Assembly (NCBI GenBank): GCA_013297885.1 | Contig: JAAFIR010000008.1 | Location: 1 to 64,000, forward strand | Direction: 5' to 3' | Length of the DNA: 64,000 nucleotides | Source of the DNA: Leptospirales bacterium | Lineage (GTDB): Bacteria > Spirochaetota > Leptospiria > Leptospirales > Leptospiraceae | Shown: positions 9,430-17,352 of the stretch, in pieces | Layout: the number at the start of each line of letters is the position of its first letter | Position numbering within the stretch: the stretch's first letter is position 1 | Notes under the pieces: generated by a model | Databases searched by the model: none | Seen by the model: only the letters and a program-made list of their open reading frames with translations | Told to the model about the DNA's origin: nothing | Made by a program: the position numbers and the translations under genes

Positions 9430-9822
9430 ATGTTAAATTATTCATATACAATTTTATATGTAGAAGATGTTACAAAATCTATAGAGTTTTATGAAAGTAG
9501 TTTTGGATTTAAAAGAATTTTTATTTCACCAGAAAATGATTATGGTGAATTAGAAACTGGAAATACAAAAATTTCTTTTGCTTCAAAAAAATTAGCAAGT
9601 TCCAATTTAAAAAATGGATTTATGGAAAGTAGTTTAAACCAAAAACCATTTGGAATTGAACTTGGTTTTGCAACTGAAAATGTTTCTGAAGTTTTAGAAA
9701 AAGCAAAACTTCATGGAGCCAGTATTTTAGAAGAACCTAAGCAAAAACCTTGGGGGCAAACTGTTTCATATATCAGAGACATAGATGGGTTTTTAATTGA
9801 AATTTGTACACCAATGAAATAA
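9430..9822 (+). CDS. VOC family protein (glyoxalase/bleomycin-resistance fold)
   Basis: A 130-residue cytoplasmic protein with the paired beta-alpha-beta-beta-beta modules of the vicinal oxygen chelate superfamily. It opens YTILYVEDVTKSIEFYE, has GFKRIFIS and ELETGNTKISFA, and ends WGQTVSYIRDIDGFLIEIC, which carries the C-terminal metal-side Glu. The start codon follows AGGAGC. Members range from glyoxalase to dioxygenase and resistance proteins, so the substrate is unknown. It stands near the 157-residue protein but shares no overlap. Confidence 0.85.
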   Translation: MLNYSYTILYVEDVTKSIEFYESSFGFKRIFISPENDYGELETGNTKISFASKKLASSNLKNGFMESSLNQKPFGIELGFATENVSEVLEKAKLHGASILEEPKQKPWGQTVSYIRDIDGFLIEICTPMK

Positions 9823-9877
9823 AAAAAACTTGCGGATAAATTGTCTTATTTATAGTCTAAACTAGTAGAGGTGTGAA

Positions 9878-10351
9878 ATGGCAAAAGCTAGTTTAAAATT
9901 AATTGATTATCTTAGAGCAACTTCTAAAAGATTGGAAGATGGTGCAAAATATTCATGGGGAAATCTTGGGTCTTGTAATTGCGGGCATTTGATCCAAACA
10001 ATCACAGAAAAAAATCCTGAAGAAATTCATTCTATTGCACTTCACCCAACAGGAGAATGGACTGAGCTAGCAAATGATTATTGTCCGAACACTGGTCTTG
10101 AAATGAATTCACTTATAGAGTCATTGCTCGACACTGGTCTTAATACTGATGATATTAAATACTTAGAACATTTAGATGATAAAAAAATATTAGCAAGGCT
10201 TCCTGATGATTCACGTCACTTAAATAGAAACCAAAGAGAGCATGTTGTCCTTTACATAAAAGAATGGGCAAACATGCTCGAAGAAGAATTAAAACCAAAA
10301 TATATGAATGAACATATTCATTTATTTGAAAAAGAAACTGCTTTAGTTTAA
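9878..10351 (+). CDS. Conserved protein of unknown function
   Basis: I cannot name the family. The 157-residue, soluble product starts after GAGGTG and has no signal peptide. It shows an N-terminal helix (LIDYLRATSKRLEDG), a Cys/His cluster CNCGH near residue 34 that could bind a metal, a Trp-containing middle (TGEWTELANDYCP), and a helical, acidic C-terminal half. It resembles short conserved proteins I recall from Leptospira and Bacteroidetes, but that memory cannot be checked here. Confidence 0.6.
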   Translation: MAKASLKLIDYLRATSKRLEDGAKYSWGNLGSCNCGHLIQTITEKNPEEIHSIALHPTGEWTELANDYCPNTGLEMNSLIESLLDTGLNTDDIKYLEHLDDKKILARLPDDSRHLNRNQREHVVLYIKEWANMLEEELKPKYMNEHIHLFEKETALV

Positions 10352-10424
10352 TTCTTTTAATCGTATATTTATATTTTCTCTTTCAAAATAAAGATATCTA
10401 AAATTTAATTTGGTTCATTTAATT

Positions 10425-11801
10425 ATGATGAGATTTATTTTACTACTTTTTTTAATCTTTTCATTTGAGTGTAAGAAAAATTTAATTCCTGAATCTGAAA
10501 AAAAACCAATTGGGGAATTTTTTTTTTATAATGATGAAGTGGCGGTGTTTGAAAAACCAGAATTATCACCAATTTTAAAAAAATTTATCAAATTTGATTC
10601 TGTAAAAATTTTAGAAACAAAAATCAAAGATATAAAAAATCCACAGTTAATGTTCTACAAAGTTTATTTTGGGGAACAGTTTGGTTATGTACCAATTATT
10701 TCTGAAATACAAAAAAATATGTTTGCCTTTCTTTATGCTACCACCAATACAAAAGCAAAAATTAAAGCTAGCTCTCTCCGAATTAGAGAAACTCCTGATT
10801 TAGACGGAAAAGTAATCGCAGCAATACCAAAAGGGGAAATTGTAGAAATTTTGTGGGAAGGTCAATTGTTTGAAAAAATAGATTTAAAATATGATACTTG
10901 GATGAAAATCAAAACCAAAGATGGAAAAGTTGGTTTTAGTTACGCGGGTTATATGACTAAAAATTTAAATGAACAAGAAAATTATTTTAGTACAAATGCA
11001 GGTCCAATTCAAGGATATGTAGAACTCAAATCAAATCCAACTTTATTATCAGATAAAGGATCTGAGCTAAAAACAGATGATCCATCTCCTTGTGGGTATA
11101 CTATTTTAGCTACCGTACCTAAAATAGGAGAAATTGTTCCTGTAAAAGAAATATCCTCATTAAATAAAGAAAAATTTTATCTTATAGAAGGAGTTGATAA
11201 CGATTACCGTTGTTATGGGGGTTATAGAGGTTGGATTTCAGAAAAAGATGTTTTGTATGTTGAAGATATTTATAAATACACATCCGAAAAATATGGTTCT
11301 AAATTTGATAAAAAATTTTTAGAAGTAATTAATGAAAATTATAATGGTAAGTTAAATGTAAAAACTTTATTAATTGAAGATTTCCAATATAGAGTAAAAG
11401 AAAAATATAAATTTTATAAAGTGAACTATAATAAAATTTTTTATTTAAAAAATGGGCAATATTTTATAGCAGGAAATTATATAAATATTGATGAAGTGGT
11501 TGATATTGATAAAGATGGAAATGAAGAAATTGTAAAGAAAGAAGGATCATGTGGTTGTGATTGCGGCTTCGCTTGGATTTTAGTTTGGAATGGTAACGAG
11601 CTAAAAGAAATTTATAATAAATATCCAAAAAATTTAGATACAATTATTGAACTTGAATTTAAAGACAAACTAGTAATTGAAAACATAAAAGAATTTGAAA
11701 GAAGTAAATCTTATCATCCTGATTCAGTACCTAAGGTCACAACCAATCATTATGAAATTAAAAACTTTGAACTTGTTCTCACTAAACGAAGACCAAAGTA
11801 A
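10425..11801 (+). CDS. SH3-domain lipoprotein
   Basis: Start ATG 10425 is chosen (10428 is also possible) because it gives a compact lipoprotein signal ending at a Cys in FSFECKKN; a TTG at 10410 only adds residues. Of 458 residues, about 105-170 form a bacterial SH3 domain (SSLRIRETPDLDGKVIAAIPKGE ... DGKVGFSYAGYM split by a Trp-rich strand), usually a cell-wall or protein binding module. The C-terminal part has an FG-GAP-like calcium motif DIDKDGNEEIV and a Cys cluster CGCDC. The gene at 46725 encodes a protein with a similar C-terminal plan. Confidence 0.75.
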   Translation: MMRFILLLFLIFSFECKKNLIPESEKKPIGEFFFYNDEVAVFEKPELSPILKKFIKFDSVKILETKIKDIKNPQLMFYKVYFGEQFGYVPIISEIQKNMFAFLYATTNTKAKIKASSLRIRETPDLDGKVIAAIPKGEIVEILWEGQLFEKIDLKYDTWMKIKTKDGKVGFSYAGYMTKNLNEQENYFSTNAGPIQGYVELKSNPTLLSDKGSELKTDDPSPCGYTILATVPKIGEIVPVKEISSLNKEKFYLIEGVDNDYRCYGGYRGWISEKDVLYVEDIYKYTSEKYGSKFDKKFLEVINENYNGKLNVKTLLIEDFQYRVKEKYKFYKVNYNKIFYLKNGQYFIAGNYINIDEVVDIDKDGNEEIVKKEGSCGCDCGFAWILVWNGNELKEIYNKYPKNLDTIIELEFKDKLVIENIKEFERSKSYHPDSVPKVTTNHYEIKNFELVLTKRRPK

Positions 11802-11831
11802 AGTTGAAAAAAAAATAATATTAGGAAAAAA

Positions 11832-12272
11832 ATGGAAAATGCTCTTTATATAATCGCAATTTGTTGTATGAGTTTTTTTGGACCATATACAGGGAAAGAA
11901 GAAGGGAATTTAAAATCTTGTACAATATCTCCAAATTGTGTGAGTTCAGAATCTTGGAAGTATAATCTTTTATACAAAGTAAATCCATACAAATATTCTG
12001 AAAGTAAAAATGAAGCATTCAAAAAACTTTTAAATTATTTTGAAAACAAAGAAAATGTTTTTATGGTGGAAGCAAAAGAGTTTGAATACATCAGAGTTAT
12101 TTATTTTACAAAAATTTTTAGATTTCCAGATAAAGTAGAATTTTTATTCAAAGATGAAAATATTCAAGTTCGATCTCAGTCTGTTTTTGGTTTTACTGAT
12201 TTTTTTGCAAATAGAATTAGAATCTATTCAATTAGAAAAGATATGAACTGGGAAGAAGATGATGACGGATAA
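11832..12272 (+). CDS. DUF1499 family protein
   Basis: The 146-residue product begins with a short hydrophobic segment (about 4-18) that may be a signal or anchor. The mature part fits DUF1499: a Cys-containing SPNCVSS motif near residue 37, a helix (KNEAFKKLLNYFE), a central two-strand region with EYIRVIYFTKIFRFPD, and the C-terminal VRSQSVFGFTDFFANRIRI signature. DUF1499 proteins are envelope-associated and of unknown role. The gene begins 30 bases after the SH3 lipoprotein gene and is probably co-transcribed. Confidence 0.75.
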   Translation: MENALYIIAICCMSFFGPYTGKEEGNLKSCTISPNCVSSESWKYNLLYKVNPYKYSESKNEAFKKLLNYFENKENVFMVEAKEFEYIRVIYFTKIFRFPDKVEFLFKDENIQVRSQSVFGFTDFFANRIRIYSIRKDMNWEEDDDG

Positions 12273-12504
12273 GAAATTATGAATTATGAATTATGCGAAG
12301 GCGTAGGTTCGCAGAGCAAAGGCTGAACAACCAAAAACAACAAATACACGTAATGAAAAAACAAAAAAAATTTTTAGTGTGTTTAGTATATTTCGTGGTA
12401 AAAAAATGAACACTTTGACCTAGCTCTGTACAAGAAATTGAAAATTATTTCTTTGTTCTAAATTATCTTCTTCTTAATGATTTTGTTTCCTAAATTTTTG
12501 AAAG
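12273..12504. other. Gene-free stretch with one small hairpin
   Basis: Nothing coding is seen. A small perfect hairpin, TGCGAA (12294-12299) with TTCGCA (12308-12313), lies 20 bases after the DUF1499 stop. It uses the same GCGAA/TTCGC bases as the closing stem of the type 1 elements but lacks both internal hairpins, so it is at most a remnant. Confidence 0.35.
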
Positions 12505-12596
12505 ATGAGAGAAACAAATGAGTTTTATTTTTTTTGGAGACATGAATTTGGTCAGTTAAATTCGAGAGAATTGAAGATACAGATGGAATGATTAAA
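12505..12596 (+). pseudogene. Remnant of a NADAR (YbiA-like) gene
   Basis: From ATG 12505 the frame reads NEFYFFWRHEFGQLNSRE, matching the opening of NADAR-domain proteins (YFFW followed by FGQ), then runs into TGA at 12589. If one T is restored after GAATT near 12566 the reading continues F-EDTDGM, as NADAR proteins do, and passes into the start of the next open frame before similarity fades. So this is the first 30 or so codons of a gene that is both frameshifted and truncated. NADAR proteins act as N-glycosidases on ADP-ribose-linked or damaged nucleotide sugars. Confidence 0.7.
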
Positions 12597-12644
12597 AGCT
12601 TAAAAAATACTTTACTTATAAAATATATTTATGATAATATATTT

Positions 12645-13172
12645 ATGAAAAAAAACGATTCCAACAAAATTTTATTTTTACTTTTAGCAATAACAATTAT
12701 TATTCATTGTAATGAAAAAATTAATCAAGGAAAAATCTCTGAACAAAGTTTAATAAAACCTGAAAAAGAAATTCTAAGTTCTTTAGGAAATAAAAATATT
12801 TTTGATTTTAATCAGAATGAAATCCTGAATAATTTATTTTGGAAAAAATGTATTAATTTAAATTTATGTTTTATAGAAAGTATTCAAAATGAAAACTTTG
12901 ATTTGAATCAAAAAAATCAAATAGAAAATAATGATTTAATCCAAAGTGTTGAGGATTATCTATCTTTAACAAAACCTTCACTCAATAATTTATCACTTCC
13001 TTTAAATTCAAATTTGAATTATTGGAGTTCAACAAATCCAATTGTATTACCTAGTTGTTCTGGAAACTTAAGTGGTAGTAATTTATTTGGGAGCAAAGGT
13101 ACAGGGAATACACCAAGCATAGCTTATTATAGATGTTTTTCCCGAGCTACAGTTTATGTTCCTCAAAAGTGA
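12645..13172 (+). CDS. Lipoprotein of unknown function
   Basis: ATG 12645 is chosen because it begins a lipoprotein signal (MKKNDSNKILFLLLAITIII, Cys just after His); the upstream 19 codons belong to the NADAR remnant. The 175-residue product is rich in Asn, Leu and Ser, with a C-terminal region SCSGNLSGSNLFGSKGTG and a final Cys. No family is recognised. No strong ribosome-binding site is visible, so expression may be weak. Confidence 0.55.
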   Translation: MKKNDSNKILFLLLAITIIIHCNEKINQGKISEQSLIKPEKEILSSLGNKNIFDFNQNEILNNLFWKKCINLNLCFIESIQNENFDLNQKNQIENNDLIQSVEDYLSLTKPSLNNLSLPLNSNLNYWSSTNPIVLPSCSGNLSGSNLFGSKGTGNTPSIAYYRCFSRATVYVPQK

Positions 13173-13248
13173 GTTAATTCAACAAAGAATACTAGAAAAA
13201 TTTAGTTTACTTCTTATCAAAATATTTTAAACTATCCTTAATTCACTT

Positions 13249-13572
13249 ATGCCATCAATTTCATTACCAGATTTAGATATAGATTTAGAACTAAATAAAA
13301 AAAGTCCAGGTGGACCTTGGAAGGTTGTGTTATGGGATGATGATGAACATACTTATGATTATGTGATTGAAATGCTTATGGATGTTTGCCAAATGTCAAT
13401 GGAAAAAGCTTTCCAACATGCCCTAGAAGTAGATACTGAAAAAAAAACAATTGTCTTTACAGGTGAACTAGAACATGCAGAATTTATCCAAGAAAAAATT
13501 TTGGGTTTTGGTCCTGATGCCAGAATGGAAAATTCAAAAGGATCCATGTCAGCCACTATTGAACAAAATTAG
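13249..13572 (+). CDS. clpS: ATP-dependent Clp protease adaptor ClpS
   Basis: A 107-residue cytoplasmic adaptor that hands N-degron substrates to the ClpA or ClpC unfoldase. The family core is clear: WKVVLWDDDEHTYDYVIEML (residues about 23-42) with the DDD/Tyr loop that binds the N-terminal residue of substrates, then FQHALEVDTEKK with the pocket His and GELEHAEFIQEKI. Length and domain edges match ClpS. No clp ATPase gene is adjacent; the downstream neighbour is a GT2 gene 36 bases away. Confidence 0.93.
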   Translation: MPSISLPDLDIDLELNKKSPGGPWKVVLWDDDEHTYDYVIEMLMDVCQMSMEKAFQHALEVDTEKKTIVFTGELEHAEFIQEKILGFGPDARMENSKGSMSATIEQN

Positions 13573-13608
13573 TCTTGCAAACTTTCCTAAGTTAAAAATT
13601 TTATAAAC

Positions 13609-14355
13609 ATGATTCTAAATAAGAAAGTTGTTGTTGTTCTTCCAGCCTATAAAGCTGCCCTTACTCTTGAAAAAACTTACAAAGAAATTCCACATGATAT
13701 TGTTGATGATATTATTTTAGTGGATGATGCAAGCCCTGATGACACTGCTGAAGTTGCAAAAAAAGTTGGGATTAAACATGTAATAGTTCATGAAAAAAAT
13801 AAAGGTTATGGTGGAAATCAAAAAACATGTTACAATAAAGCTAAAGAGCTCGGTGCGGATATTGTAATTATGCTACATCCTGATTACCAATATACTCCAA
13901 AATTAATTACTGCCATGGCTAGTATCATTGCTGGAGATTTATATCCAGTTGTTTTTGGTTCTAGGATTTTGGGAACAGGAGCATTAAAAGGTGGCATGCC
14001 TCTGTATAAATATTTTTTTAATCGTTGTTTAACTTTTTTTCAAAATGTTTTACTTGGACAAAAACTTTCAGAATACCATACTGGTTATCGTGCTTTTTCC
14101 AGAGAAGTTTTGGAAAAAACAAATTACAATGTAAACTCAGATGATTTTGTTTTTGATAACCAAATGATTGGACAAATTTTTTATGAAGGTTTTGAAATTG
14201 GTGAAGTAACCTGTCCAACAAAATATTTTCCTGAAGCATCTTCTATTAATTTTAGCAGATCAGTAAAATATGGACTTGGTGTTTTATCTGTGAGTGTTGG
14301 ATATCGACTTCAAAAAATGGGTTTAGCTAAATTTAAAATATACGAAAAGAAATAA
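13609..14355 (+). CDS. GT2 glycosyltransferase, DPM-like
   Basis: A 248-residue enzyme of the dolichyl/polyprenyl-phosphate mannose synthase type, expected to charge a membrane lipid carrier with a sugar. Features: VVVVLPAYKAALTLEKT at the N-terminus, IILVDDASPDDT, HEKNKGYGGNQKTC, and the metal-binding region IVIMLHPDYQY where the usual DXD is HPD. No C-terminal membrane helices are present, so this is the short soluble form. The next gene, a hydrolase, starts two bases after its stop, suggesting an operon. Confidence 0.88.
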   Translation: MILNKKVVVVLPAYKAALTLEKTYKEIPHDIVDDIILVDDASPDDTAEVAKKVGIKHVIVHEKNKGYGGNQKTCYNKAKELGADIVIMLHPDYQYTPKLITAMASIIAGDLYPVVFGSRILGTGALKGGMPLYKYFFNRCLTFFQNVLLGQKLSEYHTGYRAFSREVLEKTNYNVNSDDFVFDNQMIGQIFYEGFEIGEVTCPTKYFPEASSINFSRSVKYGLGVLSVSVGYRLQKMGLAKFKIYEKK

Positions 14356-14357
14356 TT

Positions 14358-15557
14358 TTGCTAAAAAAATTAATTGGAAGTGGAGATTATCCCAAATTAA
14401 TCAAAAAATTAAAATCAGATTTAAAAAAAAATAAACGTGTTTTTAAAAAGCCTGAAATCAAAGAATGGTGTGGTCTTCGTTATCGAAATTTATTTATTAA
14501 TGAAGCTTCATTAGATATTGAAGCTGTTGAAGTTGCTCGATCTAAACCTATTTTTGGAAAAGACGAAAGACCAGATAAACAAAAAATTGCAGATCGTTTT
14601 TTAAAAGGGGAAGGACCAGATGAATGGAAATTAGAACTTCCTGAAATTGAAATAAAAGAATTAAAAAAAACAACTTTGGTATTTTGTCCCGGACTTTTAT
14701 CTGGACTGCTTCCGGTACTTGCATTCCAACATACTTTTCCGATTATTAAAGAAAAATTTGGTATTAGAATTATTCAGTCCAATTCTCATCCTATGAGAAG
14801 TTGTGAAGCAAACTCAGTTGATTTATTAAATGCAATTGATTTGGGGATTGGATTAGATCATAACTCTGAGACAATTTCGGAGAGTGAAGCAAAACCTCCT
14901 AAAGATATGATTATCATGGCATATAGCAAAGGAATGGCTGATTTGATGTATGTATTAAGCATTCGGCCTGATTTAAAAAATAGAATTAAATGTATTATCA
15001 ATTGGGCAGGTGCTCCAGGTGGTTCTTATCTTGCAAATACACTTTATGATACAATTAAAGATTTTAATTTTAATATAAAAGACCAATTTGATATGCTTAT
15101 GAAAATTGTTTCTCCAATAATAAGTTTACCTGACCAAATAAAAAGACTTTCTGAATACAATGTAAAAGCTGCAATTCTTGATTTGACAACTGAAATTCGC
15201 GGTGAGTTTTTAAAAAAGAATTTAAAAAAATTAGATTTGATGAATATTCCAATTTTTAATGTTACTGCTTCAACAACAGTAACAGAAGTTCCTTATTTTC
15301 AAATTCAAGGTGTACTTGATTTGAATAAATATGACGCGAATAATGATATGCAAGTTACCCAAAAAAATTCTAAACTTTCAAATCCAATGGCTACTGATTT
15401 AGCAATGCTTCATGGTCATCACTGGGATGTTTCATATTCTTCATTTAAAAAAATGGGACTTAGTTTTGCATCCAATCATTTGGATCATCCATTTCCAAAA
15501 ACAGCTGCTCTCACAGCCATTTTAAAATTTTTAACTGAACTTGGACTCGTGGATTAA
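14358..15557 (+). CDS. Alpha/beta-hydrolase-like protein of unknown substrate
   Basis: The TTG at 14358 gives 399 residues, two bases after the GT2 stop. An alpha/beta-hydrolase core is suggested by TTLVFCPGLLSGLLP (oxyanion region, near 110), IIMAYSKGMADLMYVL (nucleophile elbow with Ser in A-Y-S-K-G, about 195) and a late ATDLAMLHGHHWDVSY that could supply the His. The basic N-terminal 60 residues are Lys-rich. There is no signal peptide, so it is cytoplasmic. The AYSKG elbow departs from the usual G-X-S-X-G, so catalysis is uncertain. Confidence 0.65.
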   Translation: MLKKLIGSGDYPKLIKKLKSDLKKNKRVFKKPEIKEWCGLRYRNLFINEASLDIEAVEVARSKPIFGKDERPDKQKIADRFLKGEGPDEWKLELPEIEIKELKKTTLVFCPGLLSGLLPVLAFQHTFPIIKEKFGIRIIQSNSHPMRSCEANSVDLLNAIDLGIGLDHNSETISESEAKPPKDMIIMAYSKGMADLMYVLSIRPDLKNRIKCIINWAGAPGGSYLANTLYDTIKDFNFNIKDQFDMLMKIVSPIISLPDQIKRLSEYNVKAAILDLTTEIRGEFLKKNLKKLDLMNIPIFNVTASTTVTEVPYFQIQGVLDLNKYDANNDMQVTQKNSKLSNPMATDLAMLHGHHWDVSYSSFKKMGLSFASNHLDHPFPKTAALTAILKFLTELGLVD

Positions 15558-15757
15558 TTATTACTTTCAAAATAATTTTTAGCTTCGTCATGAATTTCTC
15601 TGAGAGATTTTCCAGCCCAAAGATTTTTTTGCCACTCAGTATAATCAAAATTATCTCTTAAAATAAGACTGATAAATTTTTCTGAATCAACTAAACCTAA
15701 CTTTTCTTTTAAAGCATTCATTCCTTCATGTAGAATTAGTGTATTTGATTTTTGCAT
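15554..15757 (-). CDS. Small antitoxin-like protein partnered with a PIN toxin
   Basis: A 67-residue soluble protein: a leading strand (TLILHEGMNAL), a helix, then SEKFISLILRDNFDYTEWQ and a short C-terminal helix. The KFI ... FDYT-W pattern is one I associate with small partners of PIN-domain toxins, though I cannot name the family. It begins one base after the PIN gene stop, so the pair is translated together with the toxin gene first. Its stop overlaps the stop of the convergent hydrolase gene by four bases. Confidence 0.65.
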   Translation of the reverse strand: MQKSNTLILHEGMNALKEKLGLVDSEKFISLILRDNFDYTEWQKNLWAGKSLREIHDEAKNYFESNN

Positions 15758-15758
15758 T

Positions 15759-16193
15759 TTAGATCTCCAGCTCTTCTATAAAGTTGATAGGATTAATAAT
15801 ATTTAACTTTGAAATTAAACTTTTTTTTTTAACTAATAAATTGTCAGTAGTAATAAAATAATCAGCTTTAGCTTCAATTGCACAAGATAAATGTAGTGCA
15901 TCTTTCATTTTAATATTATAACTCAAAAAACTTTCTGCTTGATTAAAAATTTCTTCACTTGGTTTTACTATTACTTTAGAAAATTGTTTCCATTCAGAAA
16001 TTTCTTCTTTTCTGATTTTGTATGGATTAGACTGATTTTCATATTCTAGAATGTAAGACCAAACTAAATAAAATTTTTCTTCTTTTATTTTTTTTTGAAT
16101 AAATAGCTTGGATTCCGTTTCAATTTGAACTTTTATATTATCTTGAATATCATAAGGTCTATTAAAACAACAATTATCAAGATAAACAAGCAT
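15759..16193 (-). CDS. PIN-domain protein (VapC-like ribonuclease)
   Basis: ATG 16193 is chosen since the longer frame runs into the upstream TPR gene; this gives 144 residues, the usual PIN length. The fold is marked by the first acidic residue in MLVYLDNCCFNRPYD, a central Glu (WSYILEYE), MKDALHLSCAIEAKADYFITTD with the third and fourth acidic residues, and a final strand. PIN proteins of this type cleave RNA as toxins when unpartnered. It follows the TPR gene almost without gap and precedes its small partner. Confidence 0.85.
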   Translation of the reverse strand: MLVYLDNCCFNRPYDIQDNIKVQIETESKLFIQKKIKEEKFYLVWSYILEYENQSNPYKIRKEEISEWKQFSKVIVKPSEEIFNQAESFLSYNIKMKDALHLSCAIEAKADYFITTDNLLVKKKSLISKLNIINPINFIEELEI

Positions 16194-16194
16194 A

Positions 16195-17352
16195 TTAAGG
16201 TGCCATATCTTCTTCAAATTCCTCTTCTTCTTTTGAAGACTTTGAAGAATCTTTTGAATCTTTAACTTCTTTAGAACCACCATTAATTTCATCTTTTAAT
16301 AATTTCATAGATTCTATAGAATATGCTTTTGCATTTTCTGTTAAGTTTGATACTTCATATTTATCTACAACAATATTAAATGATCCAGCTGCTTTATCAT
16401 ATTTTTTTTGAGAATAATAAGATAGTCCTTTTAAAAAATAGGCATTTTTGTCAAGATTGGTTGGCTCATTCAGTAAAACTTTTTCGGAATAAGATAAACT
16501 TTTATCATAATTTCCTAAACGATAATTTGATTCAGCAATATAATACAAAGCTCTTTCTTTAGTAATTCCATCTTTAGCATATTTTAAAACTGAAACAAAA
16601 GCAGTGATAGCTTTTTTGTATTCTTTTTTATTGTACAATGTTTTTGCTTTTTCAAAACTAACAGATTTTTCTTTGATGCTTTCTTTTATTTTCGGAATTG
16701 AATGAGTAGTTGGTTTTTCTAATTCTTCATAATCACTTGCCAAATCAAGTTCTCTTCCTAGTTTTCGAATGGTTCTCATCAAACCAACTCTTGCATTTAA
16801 ATTGTTTGGATATTCCTGAATGGCGAGTAAATAATTTTTGGAAGCTTGTTCCATTTTTGAACTTCTAAAAAAATGATCAGCTATAGATTGAAAAGTTTTA
16901 GATTTGAGTTCATTATTTTTTGTATTTTGTAGAACATAATCTAAATGTGCTCTACCTTCTTCTTCCCCATTTAAAACTAAAAGTAAATTTCCAAGTTGGT
17001 AAGATAATTTTTCTTTTTCTTCTTTTGGAAGATTTGAAATTTGATTTAGCTCTTTAAAAATTTCTAAAGCTCTAAGCTTATCTTTATTTTTTTGAAGTGC
17101 TAAAGCATGGCCAAATTTAGCTCTAAATTTTAATTCTTCAGGAACATCTTTACTTAAAATTTCTGTATAAAATATAAGTGCTTTAGCAGAACTTTTTTTT
17201 GAAGATTGATTTAAAAATTCTTCTGCAAGTTTTAATTTTTCTTCAAATTGGTAATTCCCCGAACCTGACTTGTTTACAATTAAATAGACTGAAGTTAAAA
17301 CTCCTATTGAAATTAATAAAAAACCTGCTAAAATTAATACTGCTTTATTCAT
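16195..17352 (-). CDS. Membrane-anchored TPR-repeat protein
   Basis: ATG 17352, with GGAGAGAAA just upstream, overlaps the TGA of the preceding gene, so the frame's earlier start is not used. The 385-residue product has one N-terminal membrane segment (about 4-26) and then tetratricopeptide-like helical pairs from about 40 to 350 (for example KAITAFVSVLKYAKDG and KAAGSFNIVVDKYE), ending in a Ser/Lys/Glu-rich tail. It is likely a periplasmic protein-binding scaffold, coupled to the FN3-like protein upstream. Confidence 0.8.
   Translation of the reverse strand: MNKAVLILAGFLLISIGVLTSVYLIVNKSGSGNYQFEEKLKLAEEFLNQSSKKSSAKALIFYTEILSKDVPEELKFRAKFGHALALQKNKDKLRALEIFKELNQISNLPKEEKEKLSYQLGNLLLVLNGEEEGRAHLDYVLQNTKNNELKSKTFQSIADHFFRSSKMEQASKNYLLAIQEYPNNLNARVGLMRTIRKLGRELDLASDYEELEKPTTHSIPKIKESIKEKSVSFEKAKTLYNKKEYKKAITAFVSVLKYAKDGITKERALYYIAESNYRLGNYDKSLSYSEKVLLNEPTNLDKNAYFLKGLSYYSQKKYDKAAGSFNIVVDKYEVSNLTENAKAYSIESMKLLKDEINGGSKEVKDSKDSSKSSKEEEEFEEDMAP

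Noticed and set aside
12294-12313. TGCGAA/TTCGCA hairpin as a further type 1 element
   Set aside because: It has neither hairpin 1 nor hairpin 2 and no GATTGAAGCGG or GCCCGG block.
16194-16292. Longer N-terminus of the PIN protein
   Set aside because: It is the reading of the TPR gene end in another frame, Lys-rich and unlike PIN N-termini.
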